DNA from: Cryobacterium sp. Y57
GTDB taxonomy: Bacteria; Actinomycetota; Actinomycetes; Actinomycetales; Microbacteriaceae
Reading direction: 5' to 3'
DNA: 38,813 nucleotides
Assembly: GCF_002929505.1 (NCBI RefSeq)
Contig: NZ_PJJL01000047.1
Location: 1 to 38,813 of the forward strand
Positions 24,133 through 32,452 of the stretch are shown in pieces. A model generated the notes under the pieces. That model was given only the letters and a program-made list of their open reading frames with translations, was not told the DNA's origin and did no database searches. The position numbers and the translations under genes are program-made. Every line of letters starts with the position of its first letter. Within the stretch, counting starts at the first letter, position 1.

Positions 24133-24315
24133 CCAGCGCTCACCCTGCTGTCGCGGGATCCCTGTGCGCCTTGAGCTTGCTAGGAGTGTCATGAGAGGCG
24201 GGTGGGAGCCTCCGGGGTCGCCGTTAGTATAAGCAGGTACGCACGGGGGTCGTTTGGCCAGTTCATGTCTCCGTGCCAACGTACACATCGTGCCAATTTG
24301 CAAGGAGACGCTGCC

Positions 24316-24882
24316 ATGGAATGGCTCATCCCGGTTTTAATCGTTGTCGCACTCGTCGCCATTGTGGGCATCTACCTCTGGTCGACCTACAACTCCCTCG
24401 TAACGCTCAACGTGCGCGTTGACGAAGCCTGGAGCGACATCACGGTGATGCTCAAGCGTCGTGCCGACCTGCTGCCCAACCTGATCGAAACGGTCAAGGG
24501 CTACGCGGCGCACGAGAAGAGCGTGTTTGAGAACGTGACCAAGGCGCGGGCCGAAACGCTCTCTGCCCAGGGCCCGGCCGACGCATCCGCTGCTGAGAAC
24601 CACATGCAGACCGCGCTGAAGAGCATCTTCGCCGTCGCTGAGGCCTACCCGCAGCTGCAGGCCAGCCAGAACTACCTGCAACTGCAGGGTGCGATCGTCG
24701 ACACCGAGGACAAGATCCAGGCTGCGCGTCGGTTCTACAACGGTGGCGTGCGTGAGATGAACACCAAGATCAAGGTCTTCCCCAACCACCTGTTCGCCGT
24801 CAACCTCGGGTTCACCGAACGCGAATTCTTTGAGGTGGCCGATTCCGCAGCGATTGCGGAGCCGCCCCGCGTGCAGTTCTAA
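24316..24882 (+). CDS. lemA: LemA family protein
   Basis: 188 residues with one N-terminal membrane helix (MEWLIPVLIVVALVAIVGIY), followed by the LemA coiled region. This includes YNSLVTLNVRVDEAWSDI, LKRRADLLPNLIETVKGYAA, the QASQNYLQLQ segment and ARRFYNGGVREMNTKIKVFP. AAGGAG (24302-24307) lies 8 nt before ATG 24316. LemA proteins commonly sit beside HtpX-like or TPM-domain proteins, and here the M48 peptidase follows after 11 nt, so they form an operon. They are thought to act together in envelope protein quality control. Confidence 0.95.
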   Translation: MEWLIPVLIVVALVAIVGIYLWSTYNSLVTLNVRVDEAWSDITVMLKRRADLLPNLIETVKGYAAHEKSVFENVTKARAETLSAQGPADASAAENHMQTALKSIFAVAEAYPQLQASQNYLQLQGAIVDTEDKIQAARRFYNGGVREMNTKIKVFPNHLFAVNLGFTEREFFEVADSAAIAEPPRVQF

Positions 24883-24893
24883 CGGAGCACTAG

Positions 24894-25778
24894 ATGTACA
24901 GCGCGATAGCTAAAAACAAACGCAACACTGTTTTTATTATGATCTTCTTCTTCGCACTCATCGCGGGGCTCGGCTGGCTGGCCAATGCTGTCTACGGCCG
25001 TGGCGGCTACGGCATTCTCATCGCCACGGTCGTCATCACCGCCCTGTACGTCATCATTCAGTACTACGCGGCGGGTCGCCAGGCCATCTCCATGAGCGGC
25101 GGCATCAGGGTCAACAGCCAGTCCGATCATCCCAGGCTGTGGCGTATCGTCGAGAACCTGTCGATCACGACCGGCACCCCGATGCCCGAGGTCTATATCA
25201 TCAACGACCCGGCACCGAACGCGTTCGCCACCGGCCGCGACCCAAAACACGCGATCGTCGCCGCCACCACCGGACTGCTCGACATCATGGACGATTCCGA
25301 GCTTGAGGGCGTCATGGCCCACGAGATCGGCCATGTGCGCAACTACGACATTCGGGTTTCGATGGTCGTGTTCGGCCTCGTCGTGGCGATTGGGTTCATC
25401 TCCGATATGTTCCTGCGCATGGCGTTCTTCGGCCGCAATAACAACAGCAACGGCAACCCCGTCGTCATGGTGTTCGGCCTCGTCGCCATGATCGTAGCTC
25501 CGCTCATCGCAACTGTGGTGCAGCTCGCCATCTCCCGCCAGCGCGAATACCTGGCAGATGCGACGAGCGCGTTGACGACGCGCCACCCCGACGCGCTCGC
25601 GTCGGCGCTGGCCAAACTCGGCGAGTACGGTCGCCCGATGCAGAAGCAGAACAGCTCGATGGCGCACCTCTGGATCTCCGACCCGCTGAAGAAGGGTGCC
25701 ATGGGCAAGCTGTTCGCGACGCACCCGCCGATCGCCGATCGCATTGAGCGCCTCACGGCCATGGGCAGCAAGTTCTAA
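24894..25778 (+). CDS. htpX: HtpX-like M48 family membrane metalloprotease
   Basis: 294 residues. Two N-terminal membrane helices (about 13-32 and 38-58) are followed by a cytosolic domain with the zinc motif HEIGH (143-147) in EGVMAHEIGHVRNYD. Two more helices (about 158-175 and 190-215) lead to the third-ligand segment SRQREYLADATSA. The end (LFATHPPIADRIERL) is typical of HtpX. GGAG precedes ATG 24894. The enzyme degrades misfolded or damaged membrane proteins. It is the second gene of the LemA operon and convergent with the DUF6510 operon. Confidence 0.95.
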   Translation: MYSAIAKNKRNTVFIMIFFFALIAGLGWLANAVYGRGGYGILIATVVITALYVIIQYYAAGRQAISMSGGIRVNSQSDHPRLWRIVENLSITTGTPMPEVYIINDPAPNAFATGRDPKHAIVAATTGLLDIMDDSELEGVMAHEIGHVRNYDIRVSMVVFGLVVAIGFISDMFLRMAFFGRNNNSNGNPVVMVFGLVAMIVAPLIATVVQLAISRQREYLADATSALTTRHPDALASALAKLGEYGRPMQKQNSSMAHLWISDPLKKGAMGKLFATHPPIADRIERLTAMGSKF

Positions 25779-25781
25779 GTC

Positions 25782-25815
25782 GGTGCGCAGTTGCACCCCG
25801 TGACCACGTGTGGTC
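25782..25815. terminator. Possible bidirectional terminator between convergent genes
   Basis: Two small dyads lie between htpX and the DUF6510 gene: GGTGC/GCACC (25782-25786, 25793-25797) and GACCAC-GT-GTGGTC (25802-25815). There is no T-run, so termination is only suggested by position. Confidence 0.35.
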
Positions 25816-25827
25816 TCGCGCGGAACG

Positions 25828-26085
25828 TTAGCGGGGGATTTTCAGCCAGGTCATGCCCCGCAGTTCGATGCAGAACCGATCGGGCGCCTGCACAATAGCC
25901 ATGAGCACGTCGTCACAGTTCACACAGCGAACGACGAGAGTGTCCGGTTCGGCGTAAACCATCGCACGCGCAAGAACCGATACGTCACCGCATCCGGAAC
26001 AGCGAGCGGATGCGGTGGTCGGGTCGAACGTGAACAGGTCCGACAGGGGGCCTGCGAGGGCGTTCCCGTCGATGTGCTCGCCCAT
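25828..26085 (-). CDS. DUF6510 family zinc-ribbon-like protein
   Basis: 85 residues. It has the opening HIDGNALAGPLSDLFTFDPT, a first Cys pair CSGC (29-32) and a second pair CVNC (54-57) giving a likely zinc ribbon, and the close FCIELRGMTWLKIPR. It is the third gene of a minus-strand operon. Its ATG overlaps the reductase stop in a TAATG arrangement, which makes translational coupling likely. Proteins of this family recur next to ferredoxin-reductase-like and molybdopterin genes in actinobacteria, but their role is unknown; metal or redox-centre support is a reasonable guess. Confidence 0.85.
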   Translation of the reverse strand: MGEHIDGNALAGPLSDLFTFDPTTASARCSGCGDVSVLARAMVYAEPDTLVVRCVNCDDVLMAIVQAPDRFCIELRGMTWLKIPR

Positions 26086-26831
26086 TATGCGCCTCCGAAC
26101 CGTTCGGTCTTGACGCGGTCCGGTTCGTGCCCGAGGGCGACGAGCGCGGTCGCGACAGTCTCGACGAATCCGGTTGGCCCGCACACGAACACCGTTGGTG
26201 CCAGGGCGGCCGGAAAACCGTGCGCCTCCAGGTCGGCGGCGGTGATACGCCCGGCGGGCCGGGAATATCCGCTCGGCGCGTGGCGAGTGAAGATCCAGGT
26301 GACCTCGAGGTTGGCCGACGGGGACTCGAGCTCAGCGCGAAAGAATGCGTCTAGCGGCGTGCGCACCGAGTAGAGCAGCCGGAACGGCGTCGTACTGCCG
26401 GATGCCTCGTGCGAGCGGATCATTGCCATCAGGGGAACGATCCCCGATCCGCCGCCGATGAGCTGCACGTTCTCGGCCTGCTGCGGTGTCCAGACGAACC
26501 AGCCGCCCAGGGGGCCGCGCAGCTCGAGTTCGTCGCCCTCGCGGAGCGTGTCGACTAGGTACGGCGATACCTCACCGCTGGGCAGGCGGTCGACCGCGAG
26601 CTCGATGCGGTCACCGACACCGGCCGACGCCACGGAATAGGAGCGCACCGCGGTGTAGCCATTGGAAGCGGTCAGCCGCACATCAGTGTGCTGACCGGCG
26701 ATGTTGCCGCCCCACCCCGGAACGTCGATCGTGATGCTGCGGCCGGAAGCGCTCTCCCGACGGATCGAGGTCACGACGCCCACCTTCCAGTTGCCGATGC
26801 GGCCGTCCCTGGCCTCACTCGTACCCGTCAC
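26085..26831 (-). CDS. Ferredoxin reductase-like FAD/NAD-binding oxidoreductase
   Basis: 248 residues of the ferredoxin-NADP reductase superfamily. The FAD motif is RSYSVAS (Arg-x-Tyr-Ser), followed by GEVSPYLVDTLREGDELELR and GPLGGWFVW. The NAD-binding Gly-Gly-Gly-Ser-Gly-Ile-Val-Pro loop (LIGGGSGIVPLMAMIR) is near mid-protein, and the end carries VFVCGPTGFVETVATAL and a final Phe-Gly-Gly. No [2Fe-2S] cysteine cluster is present. The GTG at 26831 overlaps the stop of the molybdopterin gene (GTGA); TTG 26834 is an alternative. It likely passes electrons between NAD(P)H and the Mo-oxidoreductase. Confidence 0.9.
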   Translation of the reverse strand: MTGTSEARDGRIGNWKVGVVTSIRRESASGRSITIDVPGWGGNIAGQHTDVRLTASNGYTAVRSYSVASAGVGDRIELAVDRLPSGEVSPYLVDTLREGDELELRGPLGGWFVWTPQQAENVQLIGGGSGIVPLMAMIRSHEASGSTTPFRLLYSVRTPLDAFFRAELESPSANLEVTWIFTRHAPSGYSRPAGRITAADLEAHGFPAALAPTVFVCGPTGFVETVATALVALGHEPDRVKTERFGGA

Positions 26832-27421
26832 CAATAGCGCTGTTCGAGCCAGGGATCGCCGTACATGTTGTAGCCGTTCTGTTCCCAGAATCCGGGTTCA
26901 TCCTGGCTCTGCATTTCCAGGCCGTGAATCCATTTGGCGCTTTTCCAGAAATACAGGTGGGGGATGAGCAGCCTCGCCGGACCACCATGCTCCGGATCGA
27001 GCTGGTCACCGTCGAACTCAAGGGCAATCCAGGCCTGGCCACCCAGTAGGTCGGCGAGCGGAACATTTGTGGTGTACCCACCGTAGGACTGTGCCATCAC
27101 GAATTTGTCGCTCGTTGTGACGTTCGCGAACAGGGTGTCGAGAGAGACGCCCCGCCAGCTCGTCCCGAGCTTCGACCAGCGAGTGACACAGTGAATATCG
27201 GTGTGGATATCCTCGATGGGCAGCGCGTGCAACTCGTCCCAACTCCACGTGTGCAGGGTCTCCGAGTCCGTGCGGATACTGAACTGCCAGTCGACGGTGT
27301 CGATGTGGGGGGTAGGCCCGGCGGACAGCACCGGGAAGTCTGCGGTGAGGTACTGCCCGGCCGGAAGGTCTGGGTTCGCTTCGCCACCGCGACCGATGAA
27401 GCCACGAGAAATGACTGCCAC
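26828..27421 (-). CDS. Sulfite oxidase-like molybdopterin-dependent oxidoreductase
   Basis: 197 residues matching the single-domain Mo-pterin fold of sulfite oxidase/MsrP-like proteins. The molybdenum-ligating Cys is in DIHTDIHCVTRWSKLGTSWR. Then come YGGYTTNVPLADLLGG, the pterin-side EHGGPARLLIPHLYFWKSAK and WIHGLEMQSQDEPGFWE. There is no signal peptide, so unlike MsrP it is probably cytoplasmic. The GTG start at 27421 has AAGGAG at 7 nt. It is the first gene of a three-gene coupled operon with the ferredoxin-reductase-like protein and DUF6510. The substrate is unknown; oxyanion, sulfoxide or nitrogen-oxide reduction are possibilities. Confidence 0.9.
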   Translation of the reverse strand: MAVISRGFIGRGGEANPDLPAGQYLTADFPVLSAGPTPHIDTVDWQFSIRTDSETLHTWSWDELHALPIEDIHTDIHCVTRWSKLGTSWRGVSLDTLFANVTTSDKFVMAQSYGGYTTNVPLADLLGGQAWIALEFDGDQLDPEHGGPARLLIPHLYFWKSAKWIHGLEMQSQDEPGFWEQNGYNMYGDPWLEQRYW

Positions 27422-27573
27422 AGGATGCTCCTTCGATTGCTGACCAGAATAACAGAGAGGGCCCAGCGGTCGCCAACCTCGCTGGCTGATCCGGGCTGGT
27501 CTGGGCTGATCGACGGCACGGAGCCGGGGCAGACAAACAAATCCGGCCAGTCACCACGTGGACGGAAGCGAAC

Positions 27574-28779
27574 CTAGCCCAGCTCCGCGGCGAGTCCCGC
27601 CGCGAGGTTGCCGCGCGGCGCCACGATGATCTCGTCAAGCCCCTGCCATGTGGCGGCCTCCCGCAGCACGAGTGCGAGCCTCGCGGCGGCATCCGCTGGC
27701 GACGCCGGTTCGGCCCAGGCCGATTGCACACGAAGCACGCCGGCCTGCCGGTCGTTTTTGAGGTCTACCCGGCCGACCACCGTGTCGCCGAGCAGAATCG
27801 GCAGCGAGTAATAGCCGAACACACGCTTTGGCTTCGGAGTGTAGATCTCGATGCGGTAATGAAAATCGAACAGGCGCAGGGCACGGGCGCGCTCCCAAAC
27901 CACCGGGTCGAACGGTGACAAGACCGCCTGCGCGTCCATGCTGCGCGGCAGTCGGGCATCGCGGTGTAGCCAGGCCGCTCCCGGAGTGCGCCCCGAACCC
28001 CAGCCGAGCACCTGCACCGGGATCAATTCGCCGGCCTCTTCAAGATCACGGATCGCGACCAGGGTCGGTGCTGACTTCAGTCGAAAGTAATCGGCGAAAT
28101 CCTTCATCGTGCCGATCCCGTGGGCCCGGGCTGATCGGCTGACCAACTCGCGATGGGCATCCGTACTCGAAATGCCCTGACCGAGCAGCTCGGGGGAGAA
28201 GACCTGCCCGGGCAGGGCGTAGACCCGTTCGAAGCGGATGCGTCCGGCGCTGACCACGTCACCCCAGCGGAACAGCGTCTCCAGCCCGGTCTTCACGTCG
28301 GACCAGCCCCACCACGGCCCACGGCGTTTGTTGGCATCGTGCTCGATCGCACTCGCGGGTATCGGCCCATTGGCGGCAAGCTCGGCCAGGAGCCAATCAA
28401 GCATCGGACGGTTGGCGTTCGACCAATCGTTGGTGTTTTGTGCTGAGCGGTCGCGAAAGTGCTGCATTCGCCAGTGGAACAGCGGCCACATCTCGACCGG
28501 CAGAAACGATGCCTCGTGCGCCCAGTACTCTGTGAAGCGGGCCTCGCGCCCGGTGGTCAAACGGTCGAGCTGTGCCTTGTCGTAAGCGCCGAGCCGGCTG
28601 AATGCCGGCATATAGTGGCTGCGTTCGAAGACATTGACCGAGTCGATCTGTAACAGTTCGATCCGGTTGACGAGGCCGGTGAGCTGACGGATGCCGATTG
28701 CCGTGGCGGTTCGTGAGCCGAACCCCTGCGCGGCCAATGCGATGCGGCGCGCCAGAGCGGGGGAGATGGTCTCTGGCAT
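27574..28779 (-). CDS. YcaQ/AlkX-like winged-helix DNA glycosylase
   Basis: 401 residues of the HTH_42 superfamily, whose E. coli member YcaQ unhooks DNA interstrand crosslinks. The catalytic Gln-x-Asp motif is present as LLQIDSVNV (Gln44, Asp46), followed by RSHYMPAFSRLGAYD. Typical segments later are EYWAHEASFLPVEMWPLFHW, WWGWSDVKTGLETLFRWGDV, LSPFDPVVWERARALRLFDF and YTPKPKRVFGYYSLPILLGD. The family has tandem winged helices and a beta-barrel. Start ATG 28779. The gene stands alone, about 150 bp downstream (by strand) of nothing obvious. Function is inferred from family motif. Confidence 0.88.
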   Translation of the reverse strand: MPETISPALARRIALAAQGFGSRTATAIGIRQLTGLVNRIELLQIDSVNVFERSHYMPAFSRLGAYDKAQLDRLTTGREARFTEYWAHEASFLPVEMWPLFHWRMQHFRDRSAQNTNDWSNANRPMLDWLLAELAANGPIPASAIEHDANKRRGPWWGWSDVKTGLETLFRWGDVVSAGRIRFERVYALPGQVFSPELLGQGISSTDAHRELVSRSARAHGIGTMKDFADYFRLKSAPTLVAIRDLEEAGELIPVQVLGWGSGRTPGAAWLHRDARLPRSMDAQAVLSPFDPVVWERARALRLFDFHYRIEIYTPKPKRVFGYYSLPILLGDTVVGRVDLKNDRQAGVLRVQSAWAEPASPADAAARLALVLREAATWQGLDEIIVAPRGNLAAGLAAELG

Positions 28780-29045
28780 TGGTTCGATTCTAGCGGCCGG
28801 GGGTCTGAGTAGGACGTATCCAGTGTCGGTTGACCGTTGCGGCGTTCGCTGCTCCTGGACTCCGTTGCGTGTTATTCGCCTGGAAGCTTGGGCCGGAAAC
28901 CGGCGGAGTCACCCTCCCCGTCATCGAAGCGCACACGCGCAAGCGCCGGGGCCGTACCGAGTAGTAAATGTTGACGGTCAGTTGGTGCGGAAGCCGAAGC
29001 GGCGCGTAACCTGTGCGGTACACCAAGCGGTCTTAGAATGAGCGA

Positions 29046-30455
29046 GTGAGTGAATCCACGGGCAATCCAGGCGCACACGCACAACTGCGGCTGCGCCGCC
29101 GGCGTGTAGCCGTTCGAGCGCGCGAGAGCACCGATCAGTCCGGATCCGATCTCGGCGCTGCGCCGGTCGAGCGGGTGGCCGCGACGCCTGCCCTTAACGG
29201 CGTCGATGAGAACCTGCCGGCCGGCATCCGCTTGGCTGGAGCCTGGTCCTGGCGGTTGATTGTGGTCGCCGCGGCCATCGCCATTTTGATTTTTCTCATC
29301 ATTCAGCTGCGCCTCATAGTCATTCCCCTGCTCGTCGCCGTGCTCGTATCGGCCCTGCTGATTCCCTTCGTGGCTTTTCTGGTGCGGCACCACTGGCGGA
29401 AGGGTGTGGCCGTCGCCGTTGCGATGCTGGGTACGCTGGTGCTTGTCGCCGGACTGGTCACGCTGGCATCCACGCAGATAGCCGAGGGTACTGTCGGGTT
29501 GAGCGATCGCCTCACCGCGAGTTTTGACAGTCTCAAATCGGTGCTCGCGGCGTCTCCTCTGCAATTGTCGGATACCGAGATCACCAACTATCTGCGGCAG
29601 GCCTGGACCGCGATCCAGAATGACAGCGCCGTGTTCATCAGCGGTGCCCTCTCGGTGGGAACCACCCTGGGGCACTTGCTCACCGGGCTGTTGCTCGCGC
29701 TGTTCAGTTTGCTGTTCATCCTCATCGATGGCAAAGCGATCTGGGGCTGGATTGTGCGATTCTTTCCCCTGCGGGCCCGCGCTGCCGTCGATGGCGCCGG
29801 TATCGCCGGGTGGACCACGCTCGGCAACTTCGCCCGAGTGCAGATTCTGGTCGCCTCCATCGACGCGGTCGGCATTGGCGTCGGTGCCGCTCTGCTTGGC
29901 GTGCCGATGGCCATACCGATTGGAATCTTGGTGTTCCTCGGCTCGTTCATCCCCATTGTCGGCGCCGTAGCCACCGGTTCCGTCGCCGTCATCATCGCTC
30001 TCATCTTCAATAACTGGGCCGTCGCCCTCGCCATGCTCGGCGTCGTACTGCTCGTGCAGCAGGTCGAAGGACACGTTCTGCAGCCGCTCATCATGGGAAC
30101 AGCCGTCAAGGTGCATCCGCTGGCCGTTGTGCTGGTCGTCGCATCCGGTGCCCTGCTCGCCGGAATCCCCGGCGCTCTGTTCGCCGTGCCCATTGCCGCC
30201 GTGTTGAACGCGATGACCAGCTACATCGCTGGGGGTGCGTGGCGCCAGAATCCGCCGGCGGCGGTGCCGACGAGAGGTTCGGTGCTGTGGCAGACGGTAC
30301 CGCAAAGCCGACCGGGCTATCGCTCCGGCACTGCGCTCGCCCGCACGGCACGGGGGCGTCCACGGAGCATCCCTACGACCGGTGGCGGATCCCCCCGCAG
30401 CACGCCCTCAGCTTTTAGCGCACCTGGCGCCCAGCACGACAGTTCGGAGAACTAA
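29046..30455 (+). CDS. AI-2E family transporter
   Basis: 469 residues. A hydrophilic, Arg-rich N-terminus of about 70 residues precedes the eight-helix AI-2E exporter core. This includes LLVAVLVSALLIPFVAFLVR, the amphipathic linker with SDRLTASFDSLKSVL, the long helix pair TLGHLLTGLLLALFSLLFIL, and ILVFLGSFIPIVGAVATGSV followed by VEGHVLQPLIMGTAVKVHP. These last motifs are strongly family-specific. A poorly conserved 60-residue tail ends the protein. Members export varied small molecules or Na+ in exchange for H+; true AI-2 export is not implied. The start is GTG 29046. The gene stops 3 nt before threonine deaminase. Confidence 0.92.
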   Translation: MSESTGNPGAHAQLRLRRRRVAVRARESTDQSGSDLGAAPVERVAATPALNGVDENLPAGIRLAGAWSWRLIVVAAAIAILIFLIIQLRLIVIPLLVAVLVSALLIPFVAFLVRHHWRKGVAVAVAMLGTLVLVAGLVTLASTQIAEGTVGLSDRLTASFDSLKSVLAASPLQLSDTEITNYLRQAWTAIQNDSAVFISGALSVGTTLGHLLTGLLLALFSLLFILIDGKAIWGWIVRFFPLRARAAVDGAGIAGWTTLGNFARVQILVASIDAVGIGVGAALLGVPMAIPIGILVFLGSFIPIVGAVATGSVAVIIALIFNNWAVALAMLGVVLLVQQVEGHVLQPLIMGTAVKVHPLAVVLVVASGALLAGIPGALFAVPIAAVLNAMTSYIAGGAWRQNPPAAVPTRGSVLWQTVPQSRPGYRSGTALARTARGRPRSIPTTGGGSPRSTPSAFSAPGAQHDSSEN

Positions 30456-30458
30456 GAC

Positions 30459-31694
30459 ATGCCAGAGACCACCCTTGTTGCACCCACCCTTGCTGAATTC
30501 GAGGCCGCGCGCGCAGTTGTCGCGAAGGTCGCCGATGTGACCCCGATGGAGAGCTCGCGGTACCTCGCCGACGTGCTGGGAGCGCCGGTATACCTCAAGT
30601 GTGAGAACCTGCAACGCACCGGCTCGTACAAAATTCGGGGCGCCTACAACCGACTGTCCAAGCTCACCGACGAGGAGAAAGCCCGTGGCGTCGTCGCGGC
30701 CTCGGCCGGCAACCACGCCCAGGGCGTGGCTTTCGCCGCCCGGGAGCTCGGCATCAAGGCCACCATCTTCATGCCGGTCGGGGTCGCGCTGCCTAAGCTG
30801 TCCGCCACGCGTGACTACGGGGCCGAGGTGATTTTGCGCGGTACGACCGTCACCGAACCGCTGCTCGCCGCAGCCAGATACGCCCGCGAGACCGGCGCGA
30901 TCCTCATTCCGCCGTTCGATCACGTGGATGTCGTCACCGGGCAGGGCACCCTGGGCCTGGAGATCCTTGACCAGGTTCCTGATCTTGAAACGGTCATCGT
31001 TCCCATCGGGGGCGGTGGGCTCATCTCCGGCGTGGCCAGTGCGCTCCAGCAGCGTGCTGCACGCGAGGGGCGTGTCATCCGGGTGATCGGAGTGCAGGCG
31101 GAAAACGCGGCTGCCTACCCGCCCTCCCTCGAGGCAGGGGAGGCCACGATGATCAGCATCCTGCCGACCATCGCTGACGGCATCGCCGTTGCCATGCCAG
31201 GATTGCTCAACTTCGAGATCGTGCGTGACGCCGTCGATGAGATCGTCACCGTCAGCGAAGACGACACTGCGCGGGCGCTGCTCGTGCTGCTCGAACGCGC
31301 CAAACTCGTCGTCGAACCCGCTGGAGCAGTGGCGGTTGCCGCGATTCTCGCCGGAAAAGTCACCCCGACCGGGCCGACAGTGGCGATCCTCTCGGGTGGC
31401 AACATCGACCCGCTGCTCATGCAGCGCGTGATCAGCCACGGTCTCGCGGCGTCGGGACGGTACCTCACGCTGCGCATCATGCTGCCGGACCGCCCGGGCC
31501 AGTTGGCCCGCATTTCCGAGCTGCTCGCCGAGGCTACCGCCAACGTCATCGAGGTGCTGCACACGAGGCACGGGGCTGGCCTGCGCATCAGCGAGGTCGA
31601 ACTCGACGTCAGTGTTGAGACGCGCGGGCCCGAGCATCGCCAGCATGTCGTCGACACGCTGCGGGCCGCCGGCTACGATCCGCAGATCGACTAA
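30459..31694 (+). CDS. ilvA: Threonine ammonia-lyase (PLP-dependent, with ACT domain)
   Basis: 411 residues. The PLP lysine is Lys58 in LQRTGSYKIRGAYN. ASAGNHAQGVAFAA and the phosphate-binding loop VIVPIGGGGLISGVA are present, and VVEPAGAVAVAAIL and AILSGGNID complete the fold-II core. The C-terminal 75 residues (YLTLRIMLPDRPGQLARISE onward) form one ACT-like domain. This is the shorter TdcB/IlvA form common in actinobacteria. It deaminates threonine to 2-oxobutanoate for isoleucine synthesis or catabolism. GGAG lies 9-10 nt before ATG 30459. It is probably co-transcribed with the AI-2E gene and convergent with greA. Confidence 0.95.
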   Translation: MPETTLVAPTLAEFEAARAVVAKVADVTPMESSRYLADVLGAPVYLKCENLQRTGSYKIRGAYNRLSKLTDEEKARGVVAASAGNHAQGVAFAARELGIKATIFMPVGVALPKLSATRDYGAEVILRGTTVTEPLLAAARYARETGAILIPPFDHVDVVTGQGTLGLEILDQVPDLETVIVPIGGGGLISGVASALQQRAAREGRVIRVIGVQAENAAAYPPSLEAGEATMISILPTIADGIAVAMPGLLNFEIVRDAVDEIVTVSEDDTARALLVLLERAKLVVEPAGAVAVAAILAGKVTPTGPTVAILSGGNIDPLLMQRVISHGLAASGRYLTLRIMLPDRPGQLARISELLAEATANVIEVLHTRHGAGLRISEVELDVSVETRGPEHRQHVVDTLRAAGYDPQID

Positions 31695-31695
31695 C

Positions 31696-31729
31696 CGCCC
31701 GCATTCGGGCGCCCCTGACCAATCGGGGC
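31696..31729 (+). terminator. Hairpin(s) after threonine deaminase
   Basis: CGCCCG-CATT-CGGGCG (31696-31711) forms a tight stem-loop 2 nt after the stop codon. GCCCC/GGGGC (31711-31715, 31725-31729) can form a competing second stem. No T-tract follows. Confidence 0.45.
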
Positions 31730-31818
31730 ATAACTCCTGCAATTAGTGGTGGTGTCCCAGCGGATGCCCAAAATTCCGGGCAACTTTTTGGCCGCGGCGG
31801 TAAATTGCAGGAGTTATG
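31729..31818. repeat. 90-bp palindromic intergenic element (MITE/REP-like)
   Basis: Perfect 16-bp arms, CATAACTCCTGCAATT (31729-31744) and AATTGCAGGAGTTATG (31803-31818), enclose a 58-bp centre containing a smaller dyad (GCCC-AAAATTCC-GGGC). The whole can fold into one long hairpin in RNA. It sits between the convergent ilvA and greA genes. Size and symmetry fit a miniature mobile or repetitive element. Confidence 0.75.
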
Positions 31819-31864
31819 GTGCGGGGCCCATCGCACGGGTGACGGTGACGGTGATGGTGACGGG

Positions 31865-32356
31865 TCAGGCTCCGGTGAACGTCTCCACGTTGGTGACGTG
31901 CACGGTGATTTCCTTGCCGTTCGGCGTGGTGTAGCTCGTCTTCGCGCCAACCTTGAGTCCGATGATGGCTGCGCCGAGCGGGCTTTGCTCACTGAACACA
32001 TCAAGGTCGCTGTTAGCGCCGATTTCGCGGCTGCCGATGAGAAAACGACTCTCATCACCGGCGATTGTTGCGGTAATGACCGTGCCGGGAACGACGACGC
32101 CGTTACTCTCGGGAGCATGACCGACTTCAGCGGTGCGCAGCAGCACGGTGAGAGTGCGGATGCGCGCCTCCATCTTGCCCTGCTCTTCTTTCGCCGCGTG
32201 GTAGCCGGCGTTCTCCTTGAGGTCGCCTTCTTCGCGGGCGGACTCGATCTTCTTCGCGATGTCGCCTCGGCCGAAATTGCTCAGTGTCGCCAGTTCCGCT
32301 GCGAGGCGGTCGTGGGCCTCCTGAGTTAGCCAAGTGACCGTTGTCTCGGTACTCAC
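31865..32356 (-). CDS. greA: Transcription elongation factor GreA
   Basis: 163 residues. The N-terminal coiled coil runs from WLTQEAHDRLAAELATL through REEGDLKENAGYHAAKEEQG, whose Asp-Leu-Lys-Glu-Asn tip carries the acidic residues that insert into the RNA polymerase channel. The C-terminal FKBP-like domain contains GTVITATIAGDESRFLIG, SPLGAAIIGLKVG and YTTPNGKEITVHV. GreA rescues backtracked polymerase by stimulating RNA cleavage. The GTG at 32356 has GGAG 8 nt upstream. It follows the DUF4307 gene on the same strand, as in mycobacteria. Confidence 0.96.
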   Translation of the reverse strand: MSTETTVTWLTQEAHDRLAAELATLSNFGRGDIAKKIESAREEGDLKENAGYHAAKEEQGKMEARIRTLTVLLRTAEVGHAPESNGVVVPGTVITATIAGDESRFLIGSREIGANSDLDVFSEQSPLGAAIIGLKVGAKTSYTTPNGKEITVHVTNVETFTGA

Positions 32357-32452
32357 GAGTGATCTCCTTTATTACGCTCGAGCGAAGAAAGGCCGGTGAG
32401 GCTGCGCGAACATAGCCGATACCCCAACGATTGCCGGGGCGAATACGTCAGT

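Noticed and set aside
24133..24315. A riboswitch or RNA upstream of LemA
   Set aside because: No extended conserved pairing or known aptamer core could be seen; only an isolated TATAAG-like hexamer without a -35.
28872..30305. A 477-codon open frame on the minus strand opposite the AI-2E transporter
   Set aside because: It is rich in Asp/Gly/Gln/His as expected for an antisense shadow of a high-GC gene, has no family features, and the plus strand encodes a clear transporter.
30408..31742. A 444-codon open frame opposite threonine deaminase
   Set aside because: It is an antisense shadow of an unmistakable ilvA.
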